From contig DATKDQ010000337.1 in assembly GCA_035544635.1 (NCBI GenBank), forward strand, positions 1-5,930: DNA of 5,930 nucleotides, given 5' to 3'. The translations under genes and the position numbers were made by a program. The stretch is from DATAFT01 sp035544635 (GTDB lineage Bacteria; Acidobacteriota; Thermoanaerobaculia; Multivoradales; Multivoraceae). Below the pieces are notes generated by a model. The model worked only from the letters and a program-made list of their open reading frames with translations, did no database searches and was not told the DNA's origin. Shown piece after piece: positions 1 through 5,857 of the stretch (position 1 is its first letter; every line of letters begins with the position of its first letter).

Positions 1-2
1 TC

Positions 3-395
3 CCCGAGCAGGTCCACCGCGAGATCGACGTCGAGCTCAACGACGTCGACTTCCGGATCGAGGATCTGCGCCAGTTCTGGCAGGACGTGCGCGACCAGGA
101 GGACGCGACCTTCGTGACGGTGGAGTCACCCGACGCGACGGTGAGGGTGGCGAAGGAGGGCCATCTCCTGGTGGCGCGCACCACCGAGCGCTCCGACGAC
201 GGCGCGCAGGTCGACGTGCGCTTTCCCTTCGCCGTGCTCGACGCGCTGTTCCAGGGTACCGACGAGCACCGCATCGACCTCGTCGCCGCGGTGCGCGCGC
301 TGGCCCAGTACGGCGACGGCGACATCGTGACCGTCGACGACGGCGAAACGCGGGTGCGGGTGTGGGTCGACGATCGCAACGAAGGGGCGGAGTGA
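3..395 (+). CDS. 5'-truncated hypothetical protein with YvlB-like beta/alpha modules
   Basis: The frame is open to the left edge of the window and ends in TGA, giving 130 visible residues. A GTG at 87 could start a 102-residue protein. The 28 codons before it have the same codon style and belong to the same structural module, so the true start is probably outside the window. No signal peptide or membrane segment is visible in this part. Visible residues 21-59 and 92-125 each form a helix followed by beta strands: DLRQFWQDV..ATFVTVESPDATVRV, and DLVAAVRAL..GDGDIVTVDDGETRVRVWVD. Between them is a VDVRFPFAVLDALF segment (70-83), a strand ending in Pro and leading into a helix. From memory this order resembles the C-terminal half of YvlB/SHOCT-like proteins, whose role is poorly known. 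The downstream gene carries the same units and is probably in the same operon. Function not assigned. Confidence 0.75.
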   Translation, partial: PEQVHREIDVELNDVDFRIEDLRQFWQDVRDQEDATFVTVESPDATVRVAKEGHLLVARTTERSDDGAQVDVRFPFAVLDALFQGTDEHRIDLVAAVRALAQYGDGDIVTVDDGETRVRVWVDDRNEGAE

Positions 396-406
396 TCGCC
401 GCTCCT

Positions 407-444
407 TCCGCGGGCGCCAGAGTCATGGCCCGCGGAGGTGACTC
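407..444 (+). promoter_or_regulatory. Leader hairpin over the ribosome binding site of the next gene
   Basis: A perfect 9-bp stem pairs 407-415 (TCCGCGGGC) with 428-436 (GCCCGCGGA), with a 12-nt loop. The Shine-Dalgarno run GGAGGTG is at 434-440, so its first three bases lie inside the stem. A second helix is possible between loop bases 420-425 (GAGTCA) and 439-444 (TGACTC). This is 6 bp, and it would put GGAGG in its loop and pair the bases directly before the GTG at 445. The two helices can hardly coexist at full length, because only two bases separate stem 1 from the second strand of helix 2. They could therefore be alternative states. The pairing is seen directly; a regulatory effect is inference. 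Confidence 0.45.
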
Positions 445-894
445 GTGATCAAGCTGATCGGGCTCACGCTTCTGGTCGGCATCTCGATGTCGGCCGCGAC
501 CGTCGTCAGCGGGGTCGCGTTCCTCGCCACCGGCGGCGTCGCGCTGTGTCAGGTCGAGACACCGGAGGTCGACCTCACCATCCCGGTGCCCACCCGCCTC
601 GCCGATGCGGGGCTCCTCCTGGCTCGCCTGGTGATCCCCGAGGACGAGCTCGCCGACGCACGGCGCGAGGTCGCGCCCTTCATGCCGATGATCCAGACCG
701 CCGCGTGGGAGCTCGCGAACGTTCCGAACGGTACGGTGCTGGTATCGGTCACGACGCCGCAAGAGACCGTCCTGGTCGAGCGACGCGGCGGTCGCCTCCA
801 CGTCGACGTCGACGCACCCGACGCCAAGGTGCACGTGTCCCTCCCGGCGCGGTCCGTGGCGCGGCTGGCGCGACAGCTGACGCTCCTCTTCTGA
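445..894 (+). CDS. Hypothetical membrane-anchored protein with YvlB-like modules
   Basis: Encodes 149 residues from GTG. The start is fixed by GGAGGTG at 434-440, four bases upstream. Residues 4-34 are an almost uninterrupted hydrophobic stretch with one Lys before it, so it is a signal anchor or uncleaved signal peptide. Cys35 has no proper lipobox. The rest would lie on the other side of the membrane or along it. Residues 42-63 (VDLTIPVPTRLADAGLLLARLV) and 129-145 (VHVSLPARSVARLARQL) are strand-Pro-helix units. Between them, 82-123 is a helix followed by GTVLVSVTTPQETVLV and GRLHVDVD strands. The same units occur in the upstream gene in the opposite order, so the pair probably arose by duplication or permutation and may interact. 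The gap to the upstream gene is 49 bp, consistent with one operon. No family with known function is recognised. Confidence 0.8.
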   Translation: MIKLIGLTLLVGISMSAATVVSGVAFLATGGVALCQVETPEVDLTIPVPTRLADAGLLLARLVIPEDELADARREVAPFMPMIQTAAWELANVPNGTVLVSVTTPQETVLVERRGGRLHVDVDAPDAKVHVSLPARSVARLARQLTLLF

Positions 895-942
895 GCGCCG
901 CGACATCACAGAGACGCGAGTGCGGTCCCGCCGACCGAGACA

Positions 943-988
943 CATGCGCTTTCCGCCATCCCGCTGAGCGGGATGGCGGAAGCGCATG
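943..988. repeat. 22-bp inverted repeat overlapping the tRNA-Sec 3' end
   Basis: Left arm 943-965 and right arm 967-988 are exact reverse complements, apart from one extra T in the left arm near 950-952, around a single central G. As RNA the central five bases CTGAG would form the loop of an 11-bp uninterrupted inner stem, continued by outer pairs. The right arm includes the CCA, discriminator, whole 3' acceptor strand and first T-stem bases of the tRNA-Sec gene (974-988). The hairpin lies between convergent transcripts, so it could terminate either one. There is no T-run on either side, so a classical intrinsic terminator is not proven. Confidence 0.85.
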
Positions 989-1073
989 GGAATCGAACCC
1001 ACCCCCGACGCCGAAACCGGCGCCGGACAACGGTTTTGAAGACCGCGGGAGGCACCAGCCCCCGAGCGCTTCC
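974..1073 (-). tRNA. selC: tRNA-Sec (anticodon UCA)
   Basis: This is the selenocysteine tRNA, charged with Ser by SerRS, converted by SelA and delivered by SelB to in-frame UGA codons. Read on the - strand it folds completely. The acceptor stem is a perfect 8 bp (GGAAGCGC at 1073-1066 with GCGCTTCC at 985-978). The D stem is 6 bp with a 4-nt TGGT loop. The anticodon stem is 5 bp with loop CTTCAAA, and the TCA anticodon is at 1039-1037. The variable arm is 27 nt with an 8-bp stem (1026-1019 with 1012-1005), and the T arm is 5 bp with TTCGATT. Discriminator G is at 977 and encoded CCA at 976-974. The 8+5 acceptor/T-stem geometry, 6-bp D stem, long variable arm and UCA anticodon are diagnostic of bacterial tRNA-Sec. 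The gene diverges from the antiporter gene. No selA, selB, selD or selenoprotein is visible here. Confidence 0.97.
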
Positions 1074-1080
1074 GGCGATG

Positions 1081-1086
1081 ATTGTA
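1081..1086 (-). promoter_or_regulatory. Probable -10 box of tRNA-Sec
   Basis: On the - strand TACAAT (one mismatch to TATAAT) ends seven bases before tRNA nucleotide G1 at 1073. Normal spacing puts transcription start on G1 or one base before it, so the tRNA would have little or no 5' leader. No good TTGACA-like box lies 16-18 bp upstream; that stretch is GC-rich. Confidence 0.5.
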
Positions 1087-1164
1087 GCCCCGCCGCGCTC
1101 CGGCCCGACGAGACCCGCGGGGCGGTGACGCCAATCGCCGGTCCGCGGAACGGATCTTGCCTCC

Positions 1165-1170
1165 TAGAAT
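1165..1170 (+). promoter_or_regulatory. Possible -10 box of the antiporter gene
   Basis: TAGAAT (one mismatch to TATAAT) ends nine bases before the ATG at 1180. Transcription would start at about 1177-1180, essentially on the start codon. There is no clear Shine-Dalgarno sequence before this ATG, which agrees with a leaderless mRNA. No convincing -35 box is seen. The box shares the short divergent spacer (1074-1179) with the tRNA-Sec promoter. Confidence 0.35.
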
Positions 1171-1179
1171 GGACCCTCG

Positions 1180-3171
1180 ATGCCGATCGAGCACTTCCTT
1201 CAGGAGGCGGTGGCGCTGCTGGGCGCCGCGGTGCTGGTCGCCCTGGTGTCGGCGCCGCTGCGCATCCCGCCGGTCGTGGGGTTCCTGGTCACCGGCCTGA
1301 TCATCGGGCCCTCGGGCCTGGGCTGGGTAAAGGACATCGAGCGCGTCGAGGTCTTCGCCGAGATCGGCATCGTCCTCCTCCTCTTCGCCATCGGCCTCGA
1401 GCTGAGCATCGGCGAGCTGCGCGAGCTGGGCCGGCCGTTCCTGGTGGCGGGAGCGGTGCAGTGCGCGCTCACCGCCGCCGTGGCCGGGGCCGGCGCCGCT
1501 CTGCTCGGCGAGCCGGCGCGCGCCGCGATCTTCGTCGGCCTGGTAGTGAGCCTGTCGTCGACCGCGGTGGTGCTCAAGATCTACGAGAGCCGCCGCGAGC
1601 TGGGAACGCCGCAGGGCAAGATGAGCCTCGCCGTTCTCCTGTTCCAGGACCTCCTCATCGTTCCGATCATCGTCCTCGTCCCCGTCCTGGCCGGCGTGGC
1701 GGCGGCCTCGGCGTCGAGCCTCGCGCTGCGCTTCGGCGGCGCCGGGGCCGCCATCGCCGCGGTGTTCTTCCTGGCGCGCACGGCGCTGCCACGCGTCCTG
1801 CACCGGGTGGTCGCGCTGCGCAGCCGCGAGGTGTTCGTGCTCGGAGCGCTCGCCGCCTGCCTGGCCATGGCGTGGTTCACCCACACCCTCGGCTTCTCCC
1901 TCGCCCTCGGCGCGTTCCTCGCCGGGCTCATGGTCTCGGAGACCGAGTACAGCCACCAGGTCGTGGCCGACATCGCGCCCTTCCGCGACCTCTTCTCGTC
2001 GATCTTCTTCGTCTCGATCGGCATGCTGGTGGACCTCCCGTTTGCGCTCCAGCACCTGCCGGCGATCGCGGCCGCCGCGATCGCGATCGTGGTGATGAAG
2101 GCCGCCACCGCGACCGCCGCCATCCGTCTCGCCGGCTACCCGATCCGGATCGCGATCATGGCCGGGATGACGCTGGCGCAGATCGGAGAGTTCTCGTTCC
2201 TCATCATGGCGGTCGGTCGCTCGTACGGGCTGCTCGAGGGCGCGCGATTCCAGCTTCTGCTCTCCGCGTCGGTGCTGTCGCTGGCGCTGACGCCTTCGCT
2301 CTTCGCGCTGGCCCCGACGCTGGGCCGCCGGCTCGTGGCGCTCGGGCCGCGGCCGGTTCCCGAGGCGCCGCCGGCGGGCGGAGAGCCGCGCGCGGGCCAC
2401 GTCGTCGTGGTCGGCTACGGCATGAACGGGGGCCTCCTGGTCAAGGTGCTGCGCGAGGCCCGCATCCCGTTCGTGGTGGTCGAGCTCGACCCTCTCACCG
2501 CGCGCGAGGCGCGCGGCGATGGGGTGCCGGTCCTGTTCGGCGACGCCACCCGCCGCGAGATCCAGGAGCGCGCCGGCATGGAGTCGGCGCGAGTGGCGGT
2601 GTTCGCCATCTCCGATTCGCCGGCGGCGCGCCTGTGCGTCTCGCTGGCGCGGATCCTGAACCCCGCGCTCCACATCATCGTGCGCACGCGGATGGTGAAG
2701 GAGATCGAGGAGCTGCGCCGCTGCGGCGCCGATCAGGTGATCGCCGAGGAGTTCGAGTCCGCGATCGAGATCTTCACGCACGTGCTCGAGCTCTACCACG
2801 TGCCGCGCAACATCGTGCGCGCGCAGACCCGCCTCCTGCGCGGCGAGGGCTACCAGATGCTGCGCGCCGAGCGGCTCGGCCGCGGCGTCTCGCAGGCGGT
2901 GATCGAGGCGCTCGAGGCCGGCACCACGGATCTCTTCCGCGTCACCGGCGACGGCCGGCTCGCCGGCCATACGCTGCGCGATCTCGACTTGCGCTCGGCC
3001 GGCGGATCGAGCGTGATCGCGGTGGTGCGCGGCGAGCAGTCCTTCGTCAATCCCTCCCCCGAGCTCCGTCTCGAGGCCGGCGACTACCTGGTGCTGGTCG
3101 GAAGCCACGACCAGATCGAGCGCTCGTTCGTGTACCTCGACGGCGAAGGCGGGTCGGAGCGGACCGCTTGA
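1180..3171 (+). CDS. CPA2-family monovalent cation/proton antiporter with RCK domains (KefB/YbaL-like)
   Basis: Encodes 663 residues. It is an inner-membrane antiporter that exchanges K+ or Na+ for protons, gated by cytoplasmic RCK domains. Residues 1-380 are a multi-pass Na_H_Exchanger domain. They contain IGLELS (71-76), the SLSSTAVVLKIYESR stretch from 124, and FQDLLIVP with Q156-D157; the QD pair is typical of Kef-like members and D157 is the probable ion-binding acid. After a Pro/Gly-rich linker comes RCK_N (TrkA_N) from about 405, with nucleotide-binding GYGMNG at 412-417, an acid at the end of strand 2 (VVVELD) and GDATRREIQERAG. RCK_C (TrkA_C) covers about 584-655. Length and domain order match complete family members, and no damage is seen. 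The ATG gives a normal N-terminus that runs directly into TM1. No KefF/KefG partner is nearby. Ion preference and ligand (NAD(H), AMP or glutathione adducts) cannot be read from sequence alone. Confidence 0.95.
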   Translation: MPIEHFLQEAVALLGAAVLVALVSAPLRIPPVVGFLVTGLIIGPSGLGWVKDIERVEVFAEIGIVLLLFAIGLELSIGELRELGRPFLVAGAVQCALTAAVAGAGAALLGEPARAAIFVGLVVSLSSTAVVLKIYESRRELGTPQGKMSLAVLLFQDLLIVPIIVLVPVLAGVAAASASSLALRFGGAGAAIAAVFFLARTALPRVLHRVVALRSREVFVLGALAACLAMAWFTHTLGFSLALGAFLAGLMVSETEYSHQVVADIAPFRDLFSSIFFVSIGMLVDLPFALQHLPAIAAAAIAIVVMKAATATAAIRLAGYPIRIAIMAGMTLAQIGEFSFLIMAVGRSYGLLEGARFQLLLSASVLSLALTPSLFALAPTLGRRLVALGPRPVPEAPPAGGEPRAGHVVVVGYGMNGGLLVKVLREARIPFVVVELDPLTAREARGDGVPVLFGDATRREIQERAGMESARVAVFAISDSPAARLCVSLARILNPALHIIVRTRMVKEIEELRRCGADQVIAEEFESAIEIFTHVLELYHVPRNIVRAQTRLLRGEGYQMLRAERLGRGVSQAVIEALEAGTTDLFRVTGDGRLAGHTLRDLDLRSAGGSSVIAVVRGEQSFVNPSPELRLEAGDYLVLVGSHDQIERSFVYLDGEGGSERTA

Positions 3172-3538
3172 CCGGCAGCCTCCCCCGCCGCGCGTTCCGT
3201 GGTGGGGCGGGTGAAGGTTCGCTCCCTGCGGCGGTAAGATCGCCTGGTCTCGAGGACCGAGGAAACGATTGCCCGTTGGGAATATGTCCGAGTCAACGTT
3301 CCATTGTGTGCGGCGCGAAGCGCTAGCGCCGCCCCACCGGCGAAGTTCCTCGAGGACGCGCGCGCGGTGGAGGGCGGGGTGGTGGCGGCGGGAGCGCATC
3401 CCGATGGTTGATTCCGCGTGGCCGCGCCTCGTCGGACGCGTTCGCTCCGACGAGGGGCGCGGCCGCGAGCACGAGGTCCGGTGCCGCGATGGCTGCGCCG
3501 GCGGGTCCGCGGTCATCCGTGCTGAGGGCGGGGTTACC
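3172..3538 (+). other. 367-bp intergenic region before the FG-GAP gene
   Basis: No convincing gene is seen. An open frame in phase with the next gene runs back to a TTG at 3269, with GAGGA five bases upstream of it. Its 90 codons are Arg-rich and low-complexity and would bury a good signal peptide, so I treat it as noncoding. Possible signals are a TAAGAT -10-like box at 3235-3240 with no matching -35, a 6-bp hairpin pairing 3311-3316 with 3326-3331, a palindrome TCCTCGAGGA at 3347-3356, and a larger hairpin listed separately. The terminator of the antiporter gene and the promoter of the FG-GAP gene should both lie here. Neither is certain. Confidence 0.5.
3420..3464. repeat. Long GC-rich hairpin upstream of the FG-GAP gene
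   Basis: Arm 3420-3436 (GGCCGCGCCTCGTCGGA) pairs with 3446-3464 through 8 bp (TCGTCGGA/TCCGACGA) plus 9 bp (GGCCGCGCC/GGCGCGGCC), with a two-base GG bulge on the right and a 9-nt loop. It lies 75 bases before the chosen GTG and has no T-run. It could be a terminator, a 5'-UTR element or a protein site. The structure is seen; its role is unknown. Confidence 0.55.
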
Positions 3539-5752
3539 GTGCGGCGCCTCAGCTGCGCCGCGATCACCGCTCTCCTCTGCGTGCACTCGATGGCGGCGCG
3601 AGGCGAGCCGACCCGGGTGATCGACCTTCTGGCCTTTGGCACGCCCGCCGATGAGCTGACCCGTCTCTATGGCTCGGCGGGCGACGGCAGCAGGGGTGTG
3701 CCGGTCGCGGGGGGGTGGGATGTCGACGGTGATGGGCTCCCCGACAGTGCCTTCTCCGCGGTGACGGCCAGTCCTCTGGGACGGAACAAGGCAGGCGAGA
3801 TGATCGTCGTCTTCGGCTCGGGCATGCTCGGCGGCTTCGTCACCACCGCCCACTTCGATCCCGGCCTGCTCACGATCGCGGGGCAGCACGCGTGTGAGAT
3901 CGCCGGGGTCGAGATCGAGATCGCCGACGTCACCGGCGACGGCATCGGTGACCTGCTCATCGGCCGTCAGAACCACTCGCCGACGTGGGAGGACCGTCCC
4001 GGCGCCGGGGCGCTGACGATCCTGCTCGGCGGCCAGGCGCTGCGCGACCACGCCGAGACGCTCGCCCACCTCGATCTCGACTGCGTTCGCCCGGATGCAC
4101 CAGAGGAGTGCGAACCTCTCGTCGCCGGGATGACGGCGATCACATTCGTCGGCGCCGCCTCCTACGACCGTCTCGGCATCTGGATGCGCGCCGGCGACGT
4201 CGACGGCGACGGCATCGACGACATCGTGGTCGGCGCCGACCAGGTGGACAAGGTGGTCGGCGGGGAGCTCGAGACCAACCGCGGCGCCGCCTACGTGATC
4301 CGCGGCGGCGCGCACCTGGCTGCGATGAAGACCATCGATCTGGCAGCCTTCGGAACGATGAGCTTCGACGCCGATCTCGACGGGCACGTCGCCCTGCTCG
4401 AGCCGCCCGCGGGATCCGGCGCCATCGGGGCGAAGCCGGGCTACCACCTCGGCGCCACGGTTCACATCGGGGATCTCGACGGCAATGGGCGGGGCGAGGT
4501 GCTGGCGGCGGCCTCGCTCAACCGCTCGAACGCGAGTCTCGGCCTCGGCGACGACTGCGCGTCGGGGGGCACCGCCGAGTCGAACGGTGGGCCTGACCAC
4601 GGCGAGGTGTTCATCGCGTGGGACGACCACTTCCCCATGATGCCGTGGGCGAGCGGCTACACCATCGATCTCACCTGCCCGTCTCCGAACCTGACCTGCT
4701 TGCGCGGCTCTCCGGTCGCCCCCACCAACGGGGAGCTCGGTGAGGAGATGCTCGCTGGGCTCGACTACGACGGCGACGGCACGCCGGACCTGTTCCTGGG
4801 CGACCTCACGGGGAACCCCGACCCGGGCGGCCCAGGCGACCGGCCGCTCGCAGGCCTCGGGCACGTCTTCTTCAACGCGGCGGCGCTCAAGGGCGTGGAC
4901 GCAAGGCTCGACGAGCTGCTTGCCGCCCCGCCCGCGGGCCTGCGCCACACCCTCATCGTCGGTCCCAGTGTGATCGCGATCGGCGCCGATACCGCCACGC
5001 ACGGCGACTACGACGGCGACGGTATCGCCGATCTCGCCGTCTGCAACCCCAAGGACGATCCGCAGGGCCGCGACTCGGCGGGTACGGTGCACGTGCTCTA
5101 CGGCGAGATCGGCGGTTGGCCGGCGGTCATCGACCTCGCGCCGGCGAACCTGCCGTCACCGGAGGCGGTGCGCATCGTCGAGATTCAGGGTGCCTTCGGA
5201 GGGAACGGAGGCGACGGAGGAGACACGCTCTGCTACAGCGCCGCCGGCGGTCACGTCGACTTGGACGGCGTCCCCGACCTCCTGATCAACGAGATGGAGG
5301 GAAACGGCTTCATGCCGGATCCCGAGAACCCGGGCCAGCTGCTTCCCGCCGCGGACGTCGGCAACCTCCTGCTCATCAGCGGTGCCGCGCTGCTCGAGCG
5401 CCCCCTGCTCGACATCGACGGCGACGGCGAGGCGGTGGCGGAGACCGATGGCCGGCTCTTCATCCGCTATCTCTTCGGCTTCACGGGGAACGCGCTGCTC
5501 GAGGGCGCGGTCGGCGCAGGGGCCACCCGCTCAGGTCCCGAGATCGAGCTCTACCTCGCGCGCCTCGGCGCGGCGTTCGATGTCGACGGCGACGACCAGC
5601 TCGGTGCGCTGGGCGATGGTCTGGTGGTGCTGCGTTATCTGTTGAAATTCTCCGGCTCGATGCTGGTCGAGGGTGCCCTCGGGGCCAACGCCACCCGCAC
5701 CGATCCGGTCGAGGTCGAGGCCTTCCTCGACCGCTTGAAACCGCCGCCGTAG
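3539..5752 (+). CDS. Secreted FG-GAP beta-propeller protein with C-terminal dockerin-like repeats
   Basis: Encodes 737 residues from GTG 3539, chosen because it opens directly on a Sec signal peptide: RR at 2-3, hydrophobic core 4-19, likely cleavage after SMA (19) or ARG (22). A G-rich stretch (3524-3534) may act as ribosome binding site. ATG 3404 and TTG 3269 are in-frame alternatives that add Arg-rich sequence. The mature part has FG-GAP calcium loops starting at Asp61, 130, 220, 312, 409, 490 and 574, of DxDGDGxxD type. The one at 312 has Glu as last acid and the one at 574 is shortened. Several are followed by strands such as DIVVGAD, then G..YVIRGG and xIDLxxFG, the usual integrin-alpha-like blade pattern. 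The loops suggest a seven-bladed propeller. Two EF-hand/dockerin-like repeats follow (625-676, 681-733). There is no LPXTG, PEP-CTERM or C-terminal membrane anchor. Probably exported and calcium-dependent in binding or adhesion; no enzyme domain is seen. Confidence 0.88.
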   Translation: MRRLSCAAITALLCVHSMAARGEPTRVIDLLAFGTPADELTRLYGSAGDGSRGVPVAGGWDVDGDGLPDSAFSAVTASPLGRNKAGEMIVVFGSGMLGGFVTTAHFDPGLLTIAGQHACEIAGVEIEIADVTGDGIGDLLIGRQNHSPTWEDRPGAGALTILLGGQALRDHAETLAHLDLDCVRPDAPEECEPLVAGMTAITFVGAASYDRLGIWMRAGDVDGDGIDDIVVGADQVDKVVGGELETNRGAAYVIRGGAHLAAMKTIDLAAFGTMSFDADLDGHVALLEPPAGSGAIGAKPGYHLGATVHIGDLDGNGRGEVLAAASLNRSNASLGLGDDCASGGTAESNGGPDHGEVFIAWDDHFPMMPWASGYTIDLTCPSPNLTCLRGSPVAPTNGELGEEMLAGLDYDGDGTPDLFLGDLTGNPDPGGPGDRPLAGLGHVFFNAAALKGVDARLDELLAAPPAGLRHTLIVGPSVIAIGADTATHGDYDGDGIADLAVCNPKDDPQGRDSAGTVHVLYGEIGGWPAVIDLAPANLPSPEAVRIVEIQGAFGGNGGDGGDTLCYSAAGGHVDLDGVPDLLINEMEGNGFMPDPENPGQLLPAADVGNLLLISGAALLERPLLDIDGDGEAVAETDGRLFIRYLFGFTGNALLEGAVGAGATRSGPEIELYLARLGAAFDVDGDDQLGALGDGLVVLRYLLKFSGSMLVEGALGANATRTDPVEVEAFLDRLKPPP
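5411..5737 (+). repeat. Tandem C-terminal dockerin-like repeats (two copies, 56-residue period)
   Basis: Residues 625-676 and 681-733 of the FG-GAP protein align end to end. Each begins with an Asp-rich loop (DIDGDG or DVDGDD), then a DGxxxxRYLxxF helix, a G..LxEGAxGAxATR segment, and a final helix ending in L(A/D)RL. The last loop acid (the D of DG, residues 637 and 693) is at position 13 of the loop in both copies, one further than in classical dockerins. I recall similar RYLFGF..GAV..ATR repeats at the C-termini of other bacterial secreted proteins, sometimes labelled dockerin. The repeat is seen; partner binding is inference. Confidence 0.85.
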
Positions 5753-5756
5753 CAGC

Positions 5757-5786
5757 CGAGCGCGCGCGGCGGTTAACCGGCGCTCG
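5757..5786 (+). terminator. Possible terminator hairpin after the FG-GAP gene
   Basis: CGAGCGC (5757-5763) pairs perfectly with GCGCTCG (5780-5786), four bases after the stop codon. The loop contains a 10-base palindrome, CGGTTAACCG. There is no T-run behind it, so termination is only suggested by position and stem strength. Confidence 0.35.
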
Positions 5787-5837
5787 CGGACGCGTGTGTG
5801 TGGTGTCCCGTCCTTCCCGAGCTACCGCCCGTTCGCA

Positions 5838-5857
5838 TTTTGAACAGATGTTCAAAA
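5838..5857. promoter_or_regulatory. AT-rich palindromic operator, TetR-family type
   Basis: TTTTGAACA-GA-TGTTCAAAA is a perfect 9-bp inverted repeat around two bases, extended by G-C and C-G pairs outside one mismatch (5835-5860). The arm length, the two-base spacer and the TTGAACA/TGTTCAA half-sites are typical of sites bound by dimeric TetR/AcrR-family repressors. A two-base loop makes an RNA terminator unlikely. Its AT content stands out in this GC-rich window. It lies 86 bp after the FG-GAP gene and near the right edge, so the regulated gene is probably just outside. Confidence 0.55.

Noticed and set aside
393..3326. Possible selenocysteine read-through of the TGA at 393-395: the frame beyond stays open to 3326, and the hairpin at 407-436 has SECIS-like position (loop 21 bases after TGA, loop starting with G), near a tRNA-Sec gene
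   Set aside because: The downstream translation is Arg/Pro-rich shadow sequence without any domain and overlaps two real genes in another frame. The first protein ends naturally after its last strand, and the hairpin is better explained by the adjacent ribosome binding site.
37..3642. Very long open frame on the - strand (1201 codons) covering the left genes, tRNA-Sec and the antiporter
   Set aside because: The translation is Arg/Asp/His/Gly-rich low-complexity with no domain. It is the antisense shadow of GC-rich coding sequence and also runs across a tRNA gene.
3985..4596. 203-codon + strand frame inside the FG-GAP gene
   Set aside because: Almost pure Arg/Gly/Pro sequence, a frame-shifted reading of the DGDG-coding repeats.
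3323..5092. 589-codon open frame on the - strand opposite the FG-GAP gene
   Set aside because: Composition is typical of an antisense shadow (V, R, D, G, H), no domain is seen, and the + strand frame has clear FG-GAP motifs.
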